From positions 441,501-505,500 of the forward strand of contig NC_087072.1 of NCBI RefSeq assembly GCF_026151205.1: a stretch of DNA of 64,000 bases. The letters run 5' to 3'. The notes under the pieces are model-generated. The model ran no database searches. It was not told the DNA's origin and worked only from the letters and a program-made list of their open reading frames with translations. Positions 33,501-44,066 of the stretch are shown here, in pieces (position 1 is the first letter of the stretch; each line of letters starts with the position of its first letter). Position numbers and translations under genes: made by a program. Source of the stretch: Bolinopsis microptera. Taxonomy: Eukaryota; Ctenophora; Tentaculata; Lobata; Bolinopsidae.

Positions 33501-36500
33501 ATGAACTCTCTACTTCTTTTACTTGCACTCTTCACTATTGGTTACGGTTTTCAGTGCCCTAAATGCGTTACTAACGACTACTCTAATGTGAGCGGTTTTT
33601 CGGAGGAGATGAAGACCCTTATTGAGTCAACTCAAGCTGCATCTGGAGGTAAGTGTAGCCTAGTAACCAGTAGCCTAGTAACCAGTAGCAAAGTAACCAG
33701 TAGCATGGTAACCAGTTAGTAACCAGTAGCCAATAAGCCTAGAAACCAGTAACCTAGTAACCAGTAGCCTAGTAGCCAGAAGTCTAGTAACCAGAGGCCT
33801 AGTAACCAGTAGCCTAGTAACCAGTAACCTAGTACCCAGTAGCCTAGTAACCAGTAGCCTAGACCCTAGTAACCAGTAGCCTAGGCCTAGTAATCAGTAA
33901 CCTAGTAACCAGTAGCCTAGTAGCCTAGTAACCAGTAGCCTAGTAACCAGCAGCTGTAGGTAAGTGTCATCTCGTATTCAATTCTTTTCAACTTTTTTGC
34001 TTCGTATGAGTGAAGTTGTCATGATTTCTTATCGACCATCAATTTTCCGGCCTTTTGTTTTTCATGCTTTTACTGTTTCCTCATTCATGAAATTTGTTAA
34101 ATCGTGCAAATCGTGTAAAATATTTTTAAAGATCTGTAATGATTTCTGCTTATTTGATTCAGTAATGATAGTACGAGTGTGTCTAAAGGGAGTTCTGTAA
34201 TGTGTCTGGAGGGAGTTCTGTAATGTGTCTGGAGGGGGTTCTGTAATGTGTCTGGAGGGGGTTCTGTAATGTGTCTGGAGGGGGTTCTGTAATGTGTCTA
34301 GAGGGGGTCCGGGTTCTGTAATGTGTATGGAGGGGTTCTGTAATGTGTCTGGAGGGGGTTCTGTAATGTGTCTGGAGGGGGTTCTGTAATGTGTCTGGAG
34401 GGGGTTCTGTAATGTGTCTAGAGGGGGTTCTGTAATGTGTCTGGAGGGGGTTTTGTAATGTGTCTGGAGGGGGTTCTGTAATGTGTCTGGAGGGGGTTCT
34501 GTAATGTGTCTGGAGGGGGTTCTGTAATGTGTCTAGAGGGGGTTCTGTAATGTGTCTAGAGGGGGTTCTGTAATGTGTCTAGAGGGGGTTCTGTAATGTG
34601 TCTGGAGGGGGTTCTGTAATGTGTCTGGAGGGGGTTCTGTAATGTGTCTAGAGGGGGTTCTGGAATGTGTCTGGAGGGGGTTCTGTAATGTGTCTGGAGG
34701 GGGTTCTGTAATGTGTCTGGAGGGGGTTCTGTAATGTGTCTGGAGGGGGTTCTGTAATGTGTCTGGAGGGGGTTCTGTAATGTGTCTAGAGGGGGTTCTG
34801 TAATGTGTCTAGAGGGGTTCTGTAATGTGTCTGGAGGGGGTTCTGTAATGTGTCTGGAGGGGGTTCTGTAATGTGTCTGGAGGGAGTTCTGTAATGTGTC
34901 TGGAGGGGGTTCTGTAATGTGTCTGGAGGGGGTTCTGTAATGTGTCTGGAGGGGGTTCTGTAATGTGTCTAGAGGGGGTTCTGTAATGTGTCTGGAGGGG
35001 GATCTGTAATGTGTCTGGAGGGGGTTCTGTAATGTGTCTGGAGGGGGTTCTGTAATGTGTCTAGAGGGGGTCCGGGTTCTGTAATGTGTATGGAGGGGTT
35101 CTGTAATGTATCTGGAGGGGGTTCTGTAATGTGTCTAGAGGGGGTTCTGTAACGTGTCTGGAGGGGGTTCTGTAATGTGTCTGGAGGGGGTTCTGTAATG
35201 TGTCTGGAGGGGTTCTGTAATGTGTAATGTGTCTGGAGGGGTTCTGTAATGTGTCTAAAGGGGTTCTGTAATGTGTCTGGAGGGGGTTCTGTAATGTGTC
35301 TGGAGGGGGTTCTGTAATGTGTCTGGAGGGGGTTCTGTAATGTGTCTGGAGGGGGTTCTGTAATGTGTCTAGAGGGGGTTCTGTAATGTGTATGGAGGGG
35401 GTTCTGTAATGTGTCTAGAGGGGGTTCTGTAATGTGTATGGAGGGGTTCTGTAATGTGTCTGGAGGGGGTTCTGTAATGTGTCTGGAGGGGGTTCTGTAA
35501 TGTGTCTAGAGGGGTTCTGTAATGTGTCTGGAGGGGGTTCTGTAATGTGTCTGGAGGGGGTTCTGTAATGTGTCTAGAGGGGGTTCTGTAATGTGTCTAG
35601 AGAGGGTTCTGTAATGTGTATGGAGGGGTTCTGTAATGTGTCTAGAGGGGGTTCTGTTATGTGTCTAGAGGGGGTTTTGTAATGTGTCTGGAGGGGGTTC
35701 TGTAATGTGTCTGGAGGGGGTTCTGTAATGTGTCTGGAGGGGGTTCTGTAATGTGTCTGGAGGGGGTTCTGTAATGTGTCTAGAGGGGGTTCTGTAATGT
35801 GTCTGGAGGGGGTTCTGTAATGTGTCTAGAGGGGTTCTGTAATGTGTCTAGAGGGGGTTCTGTAATGTGTCTGGAGGGGGTTCTGTAATGTGTCTGGAGG
35901 GGGTTCTGTAATGTGTCTAGAGGGGGTTCTGTAATGTGTCTGGAGGGGGTTCTGTAATGTGTCTGGAGGGGGTTCTGTAATGTGTCTGGAGGGGGTTCTG
36001 TAATGTGTCTGGAGGGGGTTCTGTAATGTGTCTAGAGGGGGTTCTGTAATGTGTCTGGAGGGGGTTCTGTTATGTGTCTAGAGGGGGTTCTGTAATGTGT
36101 CTGGAGGGGGTTCTGTAACGTGTCTGGAGGGGGTTCTGTAATGTGTCTGGAGGGGGTTCTGTAATGTGTCTGGAGGGGTTCTGTAATGTGATTCCCTTTC
36201 AGCTGACTGTGATGCCCCGGAGATGGCAACGTGTGAGGATAACGACATGGAGTGTGTGACACTATCAACGAAAGTCAGGTACTTTCTGATAAATACAGTA
36301 ACCAGTAACCTAGTTACCAAGAAATCGGTAACCTAGTAACCACTAACCTAGTAACTTAGTAACCAGAAACCTAGTAACCAGGAACCTATTGAATCCCCAT
36401 GGTTGCCCATGAGAAGGAACCTAGTAACTAGTAGTCTAGTTACCAGTAGCCTAGTAACGAATAGCCTAGTAACCATGAACCAAGTAACCGGTGCACAGTA

Positions 36501-37194
36501 GCATAGTAACCAGTAATACCACACTGATCAATTCAATAACCCTGCAATATTTGAAACACCTGATTGTCAAAATGCTTAATGTAATTTGATAATTTAAATT
36601 AAATTTAACACTGAAATCAAATTCTACAGCTACGAAGTGAGCTCTGAGAATGTGGAGATGGAGAATGTTTCACATCTTCAGAAGGAATGCGTGGCTCGCT
36701 CGGCAACATGTTCTGACATGCAGACTGGGTTTGACTATGTCAACCAGATGCTGGAGGGAGCCATGGTTATGAAACTGCAATATTGTGAGTTTTTAATTAC
36801 TAACAATAGTTCAAACAATAGTTCAAATGTCACTGATAACTATCCCGGGTTGGGTCTGAAAGTGATGATATCACCATAAAAAAGAAAACCGCAATAGGTT
36901 TTATAATTGTTTCTGAGTTAAACCATTCTGTACTATATTAGTCTATAGTAAAACCCCGGTTTACCACACACCCCCGATTTACCGCAAACCCCGATTTACC
37001 GCTGCTTTTTCCTTTCTTCCATACTGTAGTAGTTAGTGCTCCTCAATATTTCTCAATTTATAACTCTTTCAGGTAATATCCAGTTTGAGCCTAATAATAG
37101 GTATACTAACACTGAGTCTGACACTGAGTCTCACGCTGTCTCGTTCTCCTTTTCACTGGCTGCAGCTCTACCTCTACTCGCCCTACTACTTTAG
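33501..37194 (+). CDS. Ly6/uPAR-like GPI-anchored protein, 166 aa, four exons
   Basis: Exons 33501-33648, 36203-36278, 36630-36784 and 37073-37194 join in phase (1, 2, 1) with GT..AG borders and total 501 nt. The protein begins with a signal peptide (MNSLLLLLALFTIGYG), then FQCPKC, DCDAPEMATCEDNDMEC, KECVARSATC and the hallmark YCN created exactly across the last intron, then a short Asn/Ser linker and a C-terminal hydrophobic tail (FSFSLAAALPLLALLL) that would be swapped for a GPI anchor. Eight Cys and a final Cys-Asn are typical of the three-finger (LU) fold. The likely place is the outer cell surface; the ligand is unknown. The first intron (2.55 kb) is nearly all minisatellite. A TATA box lies 80 bp upstream. 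The model is consistent in every junction; the family call is strong but not certain, as the middle region is longer than usual. Confidence 0.82.
33650..33960 (+). repeat. AGTAACCAGTAGCCT minisatellite beside a splice donor
   Basis: About 20 units of 13-15 bp. The array begins at the exon 1 donor (GAG/GTAAGTGTAGCC) and ends with a second copy of the donor (TAG/GTAAGTGTCATC at 33958). Scattered copies recur at 36296-36520 and 37205-37275 in the same gene. Confidence 0.85.
34185..36191 (+). repeat. 23-bp minisatellite, about 87 copies
   Basis: Unit TTCTGTAATGTGTCTGGAGGGGG with G/A variants; fills the rest of intron 1 and stops 11 bp before the exon 2 acceptor (ATTCCCTTTCAG). Confidence 0.97.
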
Positions 37195-38018
37195 AGACTA
37201 TTACTAGTCAATGAGTTATTACCTAGTAACCTAGTAACAGAGTAACCAGTAGCCTAGTAACCAGTAACCAGTTTCGTTAAAGATTTTGGATTTTAATTTC
37301 GATCTTATAGAATAACAAAGTTGAATGTTTGGGCGATTGTTAACTAGCCGCATAGAATATATTGAATGTTAATTATTTCATCTTATTTATCAGCTTGACT
37401 GTTGACCGAATTATTTTCTCAATATTTTGGATATTACTTCTGATGAAGCTGTGATCATTTCTAACTTTCTAATTAAGTCGTTGTGTTTATTTGTTAATAT
37501 AATAACTCAAGGTATTAACTCCAACCTAGCATAATATTAAGACAATTAACCGCGAAATAATATAACAGTAATATTAGTAATATTAGTAATATCAGTAATA
37601 TTAATAACATTAGTAACATTAGTAATATTAATAACATTAGTTATATTGGTAACATTAGTATTATTAGTAATATTAGTAACATTAGTAATATTAGTAACAT
37701 TAGTAATATTAGTAACATTAGTAATATTAGTAATATTCAGTAATATTCAGTTATATTCAGTAATATTCAGTAATATAAGTGTAATTAGTAATATCAGTAA
37801 TATTAATAACATTTGTAACATTAGTAATATAAGTAACATTAGTAATATTGGTAACATTAGTAATATTAGTAACATTAGTAACATTAGTAATATTAGTAAC
37901 ATTAGTAATATTAGTAATATTCAGTAATATTCAGTAATATTCAGTAATATTCAGTAATATTCAGTAATATAAGTGTAATTAGTAATAATAGTAATATAAC
38001 TAACTGAGCGTGTCTGAC
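37195..38018. other. Intergenic with 9-bp ATTAGTAAT array
   Basis: 3' flank of the Ly6-like gene, then at 37563-37985 a tandem array of ATTAGTAAT/ATTAGTAAC/ATTCAGTAAT. The open frame through it (NISNIS...) is a repeat artefact. The array ends 30 bp from the donor of the exon at 38019-38323. Confidence 0.85.
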
Positions 38019-38323
38019 CTGACTGAAAGCAGCAAGAAGGCTGGTCTCCACACCTCCCCTGCTCCGAATAAACACCAGCTAAGAAGTTCCAGCACTTCTC
38101 CTCGTCCCCCACGGCCCCTAACGGCCCCGGACTCTTCTCCGGGGGGTGCTGGTTCCAGGTAGTCGGGTCCGGTCTCTGGGTAGGGGTGTCCGGGGCCTTC
38201 TCCGTCACTACTGATACAGTCGCAGTGGGGGAGGTGGTGTTTTTAGCTTGTGTCCAGGGTGTACTGGTTACTAGGTTACCAGGTGTACTGGAGGGCGACG
38301 CTTCAAATCCTGTGCTCAATTCC
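38019..38323 (-). CDS. Thr/Pro-rich exon of a CC-rich membrane protein, gene fragment
   Basis: Minus-strand exon with acceptor CCGTCAG/G and donor CAG/GTCAGA, phase 2 in and 1 out. It encodes a mucin-like stretch (TPWTQAKNTTSPTATVSVVT, then many Thr/Pro) and ends AVGDEEKCWNF, GRCGDQPSCCFQSG. Phases are the same as those of the Ser/Thr-rich exon 42797-42966 in the complete paralogue, which continues with AVGD..KFC in its next exon. I infer that this is the second exon of another family member. No matching signal-peptide, CC or TM exon was found nearby, so it is partial or dead. Confidence 0.55.
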
Positions 38324-38376
38324 CTGACGGTGAAAACACTTAATCATAGATTAGGTTTCATATCTTATCCGTAAAC

Positions 38377-38526
38377 TAACACCATACCATTTAGACTAAC
38401 AACATACCATTACACTAACAACATACCATTAGACTAACACCATACCATTAGACTAACAACATACCATTAGACTAACAACATACCACTAGACTAACAACAT
38501 ACCACTAGACTAACACCATACCATTA
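38377..38526. repeat. Short repeat ACCATTAGACTAACAACAT
   Basis: About eight units of 18-19 bp; similar units reappear at 40560-40625. Confidence 0.9.
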
Positions 38527-39397
38527 CAGGCACGTAGCCAGGGGGGGGGGGGGGCACACTGCTGCCATGGGCCCGACCATGCCAACTGTCCGTTAAAGTG
38601 AGATAATTAGCAAATTCTTAACTCAGAAATCCTCACTACAAGACAATTTCCCTAAAAGATCTGACAGCACCATCTAACTATGTAATACCACTCACACACT
38701 GTTCTTGTTTCAATATGAGCTTTATTTCTCTTCGGTGGCACCTCTCTGACTATTGAAGCAGAGACCTTCGTCACCGAAACCTAGAAGACTAACAAAGTAT
38801 ATTGTATAATCTATCTTGAACGAAGGGACACGCAGGGCTCTGTGGTCAGAATATAACTCTTACCATAAAAGACGTTGCCAATGTTAAATTGTTATGCTCA
38901 ATGCTCATGTTATGCGCATAATATTTGTGGGCAGAGCATACCCATTGTTAACGAGCACCAACAACCCCTGCTTCAACAGCTCAGTAATGATCTAGTTTTT
39001 AATACTAGTACTACTAACATAATAGAATCTGTCCCAGTCTACTAAAAGTAAAAATAGCGTCCCTTTTCTCGGGGGCCTCCATATTATCAGCTCAGCAGCT
39101 ATTGTCCAATATTGCAGGACCATCTAACTCGTTACTCCTTAACCTTAGGAGAGGTAGTATCTGAGAAGAGGTTGGGTCTGGGGCCAGGGACCCAGTTAAG
39201 CGCAACCAAGCACCAGTTTTGTCGTTTACAGAGTTGTTTATGTGGCTCCGCATATTGTCCCCCATTTGGGAAAGTTTCGCTATAAGGGTCCTCCGCCGTA
39301 GGGTCCTCCGCCGTAGTGTACCATTTTTATAGCGTCGTTCAATGCGTGACATTAATTTTGATCGTATAGATAAATTGCTAAACGATATTTTTACAGA
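38527..39397. mobile_element. Probable transposon sequence starting CAGGCACGTAGCCAGG
   Basis: The motif CAGGCACGTAGCCAGGGGGG at 38527 recurs as both ends of the tiny element at 40489-40555. The rest (to about 39360) is non-coding in appearance, apart from an 86-codon minus frame containing the internal repeat GGGTCCTCCGCCGTA; nothing was recognised. The right boundary is not determined. Confidence 0.4.
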
Positions 39398-40078
39398 ATG
39401 AGATTCAAGTTAGTCATATTTGTGGTCTTGCTTGTGGGATGTAATGGAATTAACACAGGTGAGGTTTCACCCCCCCCTCCCTTTCACCTTCTAATCAGGG
39501 GTTACAAAAACGTGTGTTCAAAAAGTCTGTTCTAGTATTGAGCTGAGATATTACAGCTTTGATTGTCTCAGAGTTTAGTATGTAGTTTATCATTACATAA
39601 CATCATATTATTTCTCCAGGCCCTATTTTCACTCCGGTCACCCGAGATACCTTTATCTACGTGGACCTAGAGAAGGAGGATCTGTTGATAAGATCTGATG
39701 ATACCAGCTGGGAGACCGGGGAAAGGGTTTTTGTCATGATCTTTGATGAGACAAATTACAAGAAAATCAGTGCTTTCGCTCTTCTCTTCAGCGGAAATGA
39801 ATACACGTATCGTGTAGGGATGTGCTCAGACTGGTCAATGCCGTGGCAAAGCTTCTCGGGTAATATTCCAGAGGAGCAGAATAAAACTTGGAGAATATCA
39901 GAAAGATCAGACAGTCTGGTAGTTTCATGCAACAATGTTCAAGTTGCGGAGTATAAATTCTCCCACGGTGCTATGGGTCAATGTGCTGCACAGTGGGGTC
40001 TGGATGCAGCTAGGATCAAATTTCCAAGTTATCATACAGCTTCTGTTAGTTACGCTGTCGAACCGAGAATTGATACCG
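39398..40078 (+). CDS. Secreted protein with a conserved domain of unknown function, partial
   Basis: Exon 1 (39398-39458) encodes a signal peptide, MRFKLVIFVVLLVGCNG. Exon 2 (39620-40078, phase 1-1) encodes about 153 residues, PIFTPVTRDTFIYVDLEKED ... YRVGMCSDWSMPWQSF ... NKTWRISERSDSLVVSCNNV ... GQCAAQWGLDAARIKFPSYH. The signature W-R-I-S..S..V-x-C-N-x-V-x-V and a C..W...A..I.F tail resemble extracellular beta-sandwich domains that I recall from uncharacterised cnidarian and other marine invertebrate proteins; no function is known to me. Exon 2 ends at a good donor (ACCG/GTAAGC) in phase 1; if that is not used, the frame stops 15 nt later (TGA, 40093-40095). No further exon was found downstream, so the gene may be short or truncated. 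Confidence 0.65.
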
Positions 40079-40095
40079 GTAAGCTCTTGATTTGA

Positions 40096-41214
40096 AAGAT
40101 TTACACAATCATATGTAAATGTACACTATCCCTAAATAAGCCATGACAACCCATGACCCTTGACCCCTTTTTTAATCCTAACATATTACATAAGTAATAC
40201 CTCCCCCCCCCCCCTATTCCTTCAATTACTATTTATCACTTAACTCCGATATCAATTGACGATTATCAGATCAATAATCCTGGAGAATTTTGAATTAAGA
40301 ACGTTTTTTTAGAGAGGCTGGGCCTGGGTGGCCCACGAGAGGATAGCATGTGGATGCTTTGCCTACCTCTGGGGTGTGGCAGTCCTATGGGAGGATGCAG
40401 GTCGCAGGAGGAATCAGAATGTGTAATATGGATGATGGTAAGTGTTGTAAGATGTGTCGTGTATGAACGCTTATGGGACATACACCCAGGCACGTAGCCA
40501 AGGGGGGGGGGGGGGGGGCCAAGGGGTATTATAAAAAAAATCCTGGCTACGTCCCTGTACCAGACTAACAACATACCACTACACTAACAACATACCATTC
40601 GACTAACAACATACCATTACACTTACCAGCAAATGCTGGACCACACTGCAAAAAACGTAAAGCTCATTTTAATCCTCATATCTGTCCTTCAAACCGCTGC
40701 CAGTGCGTCTGTTTTTAATATTTCTTGTTCTTTTTTAATATTTCTTGTTCTTTTTTAATATTTCTTGTTCTTAGACTTTGTCCCTTGCTTAAATCATAGT
40801 TATTTGTGAGAAAGATTTATTCTTAGTCGAGAAATTCAAATTATTGATTGTAATAAAAACATTACCAATCGATTGAATCTGGAAATTGGCAAGATCAAAC
40901 TTCTAAGCAATTTCTTTTAATTCAGAATTGAAAACAAAATGTTAAGCTTCGAATTAAATAATATTGTAATAATGTGTCTTATCTACAGAAAACTATAAAA
41001 TAATTTAACAGATTCCAAAATGTTCCTCGGCCTGATCCAAACATATATACAGTATATTATTTATACATAACAGTGAATCTTTTATAGTCAGGGGGCAACA
41101 AGCAGGGATAATTAATTGTTGAATAATATAAATAATTATATAGCAGAATCACAGAATATAGTGGTATATTTTATGATCATATAATTAGGATAGAAAACAA
41201 ACTGTGTGAACTAA
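40096..41214. other. Intergenic with a miniature element
   Basis: At 40489-40555 a 67-bp element has inverted ends CAGGCACGTAGCCAAGG / CCTGGCTACGTCCCTG around a G run. At 40725-40772 there are three TTTTTTAATATTTCTTGTTC units. The remainder is AT-rich with no gene seen. Confidence 0.55.
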
Positions 41215-41572
41215 GTAGGTAGGTTACCAGGGTTACCAGCCAGTAACCAGGGAACTAAGTAGTAGGTTACCAGGGTTACCAGCCAGTAACCAGGGAACTA
41301 AGTAGGTAGGTTACCAGGGTTACCAGCCAGTAACCAGGGAACTAAGTAGTAGGTTACCAGGGTTACCAGCCAGTAACCAGGGAACTAAGTAGTAGGTTAC
41401 CAGGGTTACCAGCCAGTAACCAGGGAACTAAGTAGTAGGTTACCAGGGTTACCAGCCAGTAACCAGGGAACTAAGTAGTAGGTTACCAGGGTTACCAGCC
41501 AGTAACCAGGGAACTAAGTAGTAGGTTACCAGGGTTACCAGCCAGTAACCAGGGAACTAAGTAGCGGTAGTG
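41215..41572 (-). repeat. Minisatellite derived from TM-coding sequence and stop region
   Basis: Eight units of 40-44 bp (GTAGGTTACCAGGGTTACCA...). On the minus strand the unit matches the TM codons YWLVTLVTY at about 41680-41710 joined to sequence around the stop codon at 41557. The array lies directly past the stop, in the 3' UTR. Confidence 0.88.
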
Positions 41573-43325
41573 AAGGTAGGGTTAGTGACAGTGAACTGAA
41601 CATTGCCGTTAGCTAACCCCGAGCTGCCCACCATCACACTCTTCTGTCCCATTCTCCTCAGCTTCCTATTCAGGACCAGGTAGGTTACCAGGGTTACCAG
41701 CCAGTAAGCAGGGATGGAGGTCAGGGAGATCCAATGTTGGTGGTGACAGTAGAACGACTTTCCGTACTGGTCAAACTTACACTCCGACGTCCTGAGATTA
41801 AGTAGCTTTTAATAGGGAGCTTATCACGATTTACACATGTATTTTGAAAGCTCCTGCTAAAAAACAAACTTTTCGTATCACTTATATGTTTTAAATAATC
41901 CCCCTCCAAGGGAGCTTTTCTTAGATAAGAGGTGGACTAACAACATATCATTACACAATGTACCAGAGGTAGATATACATTGTAATACAGAGTATCTTCG
42001 TTCTGTCCTTTCGTGGGCCTCTTAGATAAAGCCTTTCTTTTTAAAAGTAACTTATTGAGGAGTACTACCCACCAGTGCAGGGGGGGGGGCGCCAAATCGT
42101 CGTTTGAATGTGGGACAATTTTGAAAAACTGAACTAAGGTACTAGCAAAATTGCGCGTTTTGCTCCAGAAACACACTTTTTTAGAGATTTTACCGGCGTA
42201 TCCTCTACAGTCTACATTTTCGGCGGGGTAGGAGCGCCAACAGGCAACGCTAGCTACTAATAAAGTAACTCACTTGTGACTACAGTAACTTACTTGTGAC
42301 TACAGTAACTTACTTGTGACAACAGTAACTCACTTGTGACAACAGTAACTCACTTGTGACAACAGTAACTTACTTGTGACAACAGTAACTTACTTGTGAC
42401 TACAGTAACTTACTTGTGACTACAGTAACTTACTTGTGACAACAGTAACTTACTTGTGACTACAGTAACTTACTTGTGACTACAGTAACTTACTTGTGAC
42501 TACAGTAACTTACTTGTGACAACAGTAACTTACTTGTGACAACAGACTGCATCTTTAACGTTGCCACAGCAAAAGTGTTGCTTCTCACAGCACCCCCGGG
42601 TAAACTTGTCTCCAAGGAAACAAGTATCAGTTTCTGTGCGGTTAATCTTACAGAACTTAGATACATCTCCAACTGCCTCCCCTCCGGGCGATTCCGAACT
42701 TGTATGATTATCTGAAAGCATAGTATGTTATATATTTTTATTTACAAATAAAGTTGTGAAAAATAAAGTTGTGACAATATGTGAGAGATGAGTTACTTGT
42801 GGGAGATGAGGTTGGGGAAGAAGAGGTTGAGGAAGAAGTTGTAGTTGAGGAAGAAGAAGTTGAGGAAGAAGAAGTTGAGGAAGAAGTTGTAGTTGAAGAG
42901 GAAGATGTATTTGAAGAAGATGAAGCGTTAGTGAAAGGTATTGGAGTGGTCTGCATGATGAACAACCTGTGATAGTGAATGTTGTCAGTACTACTGCTGT
43001 AAAATGAATTGTGAAATCTAAGGATCTGGTTGAAAGTGAAGGGCAAGCATAGCCCATTTGTCTTCAACATCAGAGTGTTGTTTTCTCTACTACGATAGTA
43101 AGGAATGTGCTAATGTAACGATAGTAAGGAATGTGCTAATGTAACGATAGTAAGGATTGTGCTAATGTAACGATAGTAAGGATTGTGCTAATGTAACGAT
43201 AGTAAGGAATGTGCTAATGTAACGATAGTAAGGATTGTGCTAATGTAACGATAGTAAGGAATGTGCTAATGTACTCACATGAGAGTGACGAGTGTGCAAC
43301 ACAGTGCTGCGTTCCTAACCGCCAT
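41557..43325 (-). CDS. CC-rich type I membrane protein (Shisa/STMC6-like), complete, 209 aa
   Basis: Four minus-strand exons: 43279-43325, 42797-42966, 42534-42711 and 41557-41791 (phases 2, 1, 2; total 630 nt). Order of parts: signal peptide (MAVRNAALCCTLVTLMLFIM), a Ser/Thr-rich mucin-like stretch of about 45 residues rich in O-glycosylation sites, a Cys module with KFCKINRTETDTC, GCCEKQHFCCGN and AVCCHK, then SECKFDQYGKSFYCHHQHW, one TM helix (SLTSIPAYWLVTLVTYLVL) and a 40-residue tail starting NRKLRRMG. The FCCG..CC pattern before a TM is that of Shisa/STMC6 proteins, which trap or traffic receptors (family knowledge; role here is inference). It is head-to-head with the EVC-like gene, 741 bp apart. 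Its splice donors are heavily repeat-associated (see repeats). Confidence 0.85.
42262..42540 (-). repeat. 20-bp repeat, each unit a consensus splice donor, about 14 copies
   Basis: Unit ACAGTAACTTACTTGTGACT. On the minus strand every unit reads GTCACAA/GTAAGT or GTCACAA/GTGAGT, a copy of the end of exon 42534-42711 (codons CCHK) with its donor. Confidence 0.93.
43085..43275 (-). repeat. 26-bp minisatellite next to the signal-peptide exon donor
   Basis: Seven units of CGATAGTAAGGAATGTGCTAATGTAA starting 6 bp after the donor of exon 43279-43325. Confidence 0.93.
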
Positions 43326-44066
43326 TACCTTCCTTACAATGATAATGCTGTTAAAACCAAGCTAAATTGTTACGTCTTTTAATGAATTGTGATAAGGCTG
43401 AAGATGTAATTTACAATCATATAATGAATATCATAACTGTTAAGAAGATAAAATTGAGGTAGAATTGACGAAAGATTGACGAAGATTCTGCAGCATAAGA
43501 CCTGGCATATTGTTTACAATTAGATTACATGATAACTCCGTTGCTTTACGCAACTACTACACTAGTAGCACCAACACATGTCCCCTGAAGTTACACAGAA
43601 CGTGGTGATAGCTGCGATGTAGTTTGCGACAACTCTGCTTGCTTTCTCTCCTCATATAATCAGACAGAAAATAAAAGTACATTGAGCGAGCTTGTCACAC
43701 TGTACTAGTCTCTCGGAATAATGTTCTGAAGATCTTGTTCTGATTGCATAAAGCAGATGCGAGTTGTACTGCAAGCAAGCAACACTGGTCACGTGGGCAC
43801 CGTATGATACGTGCTTTCCAAAACTTTGCATGCTAGTGTTTCCAAATTACAGTTGCTATGGTTGATAATCACTGCTCTTGCAAAATCAATGTTAATTGTT
43901 GGCAATTTCATCGTTTTAAGCCTTGTTTCGACCAAATTTTAATTTGCCAAACGTTTTATTAGTAGCAGGAAGCTTTGTTCGACATTATCTGCCCGAAATT
44001 ATGAAAAATGAATGTTTATTTTTTATTTAAACAAGCAAAACAGCCCGCAGTAGAGTCCCATGTAGC
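43326..44066. promoter_or_regulatory. Shared divergent promoter interval
   Basis: 741 bp between two start codons on opposite strands. No TATA box was recognised. GTTGCTATGG at about 43852-43861 matches the left half of an RFX X-box (the right half is degraded), about 210 bp before the EVC-like start; RFX factors commonly drive ciliary genes, so it is a candidate only. Confidence 0.4.

Noticed and set aside
37646..37927. Open frame of NISNIS repeats
   Set aside because: Product of the ATTAGTAAT microsatellite.
39092..39352. 86-aa minus-strand frame with RRRTLRRRTL
   Set aside because: Caused by a duplicated GGGTCCTCCGCCGTA; no domain, signal or splice support; likely transposon sequence.
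42781..42972. Glu/Val-rich acidic plus-strand frame
   Set aside because: Antisense shadow of the Ser/Thr-rich exon of the minus-strand membrane protein.
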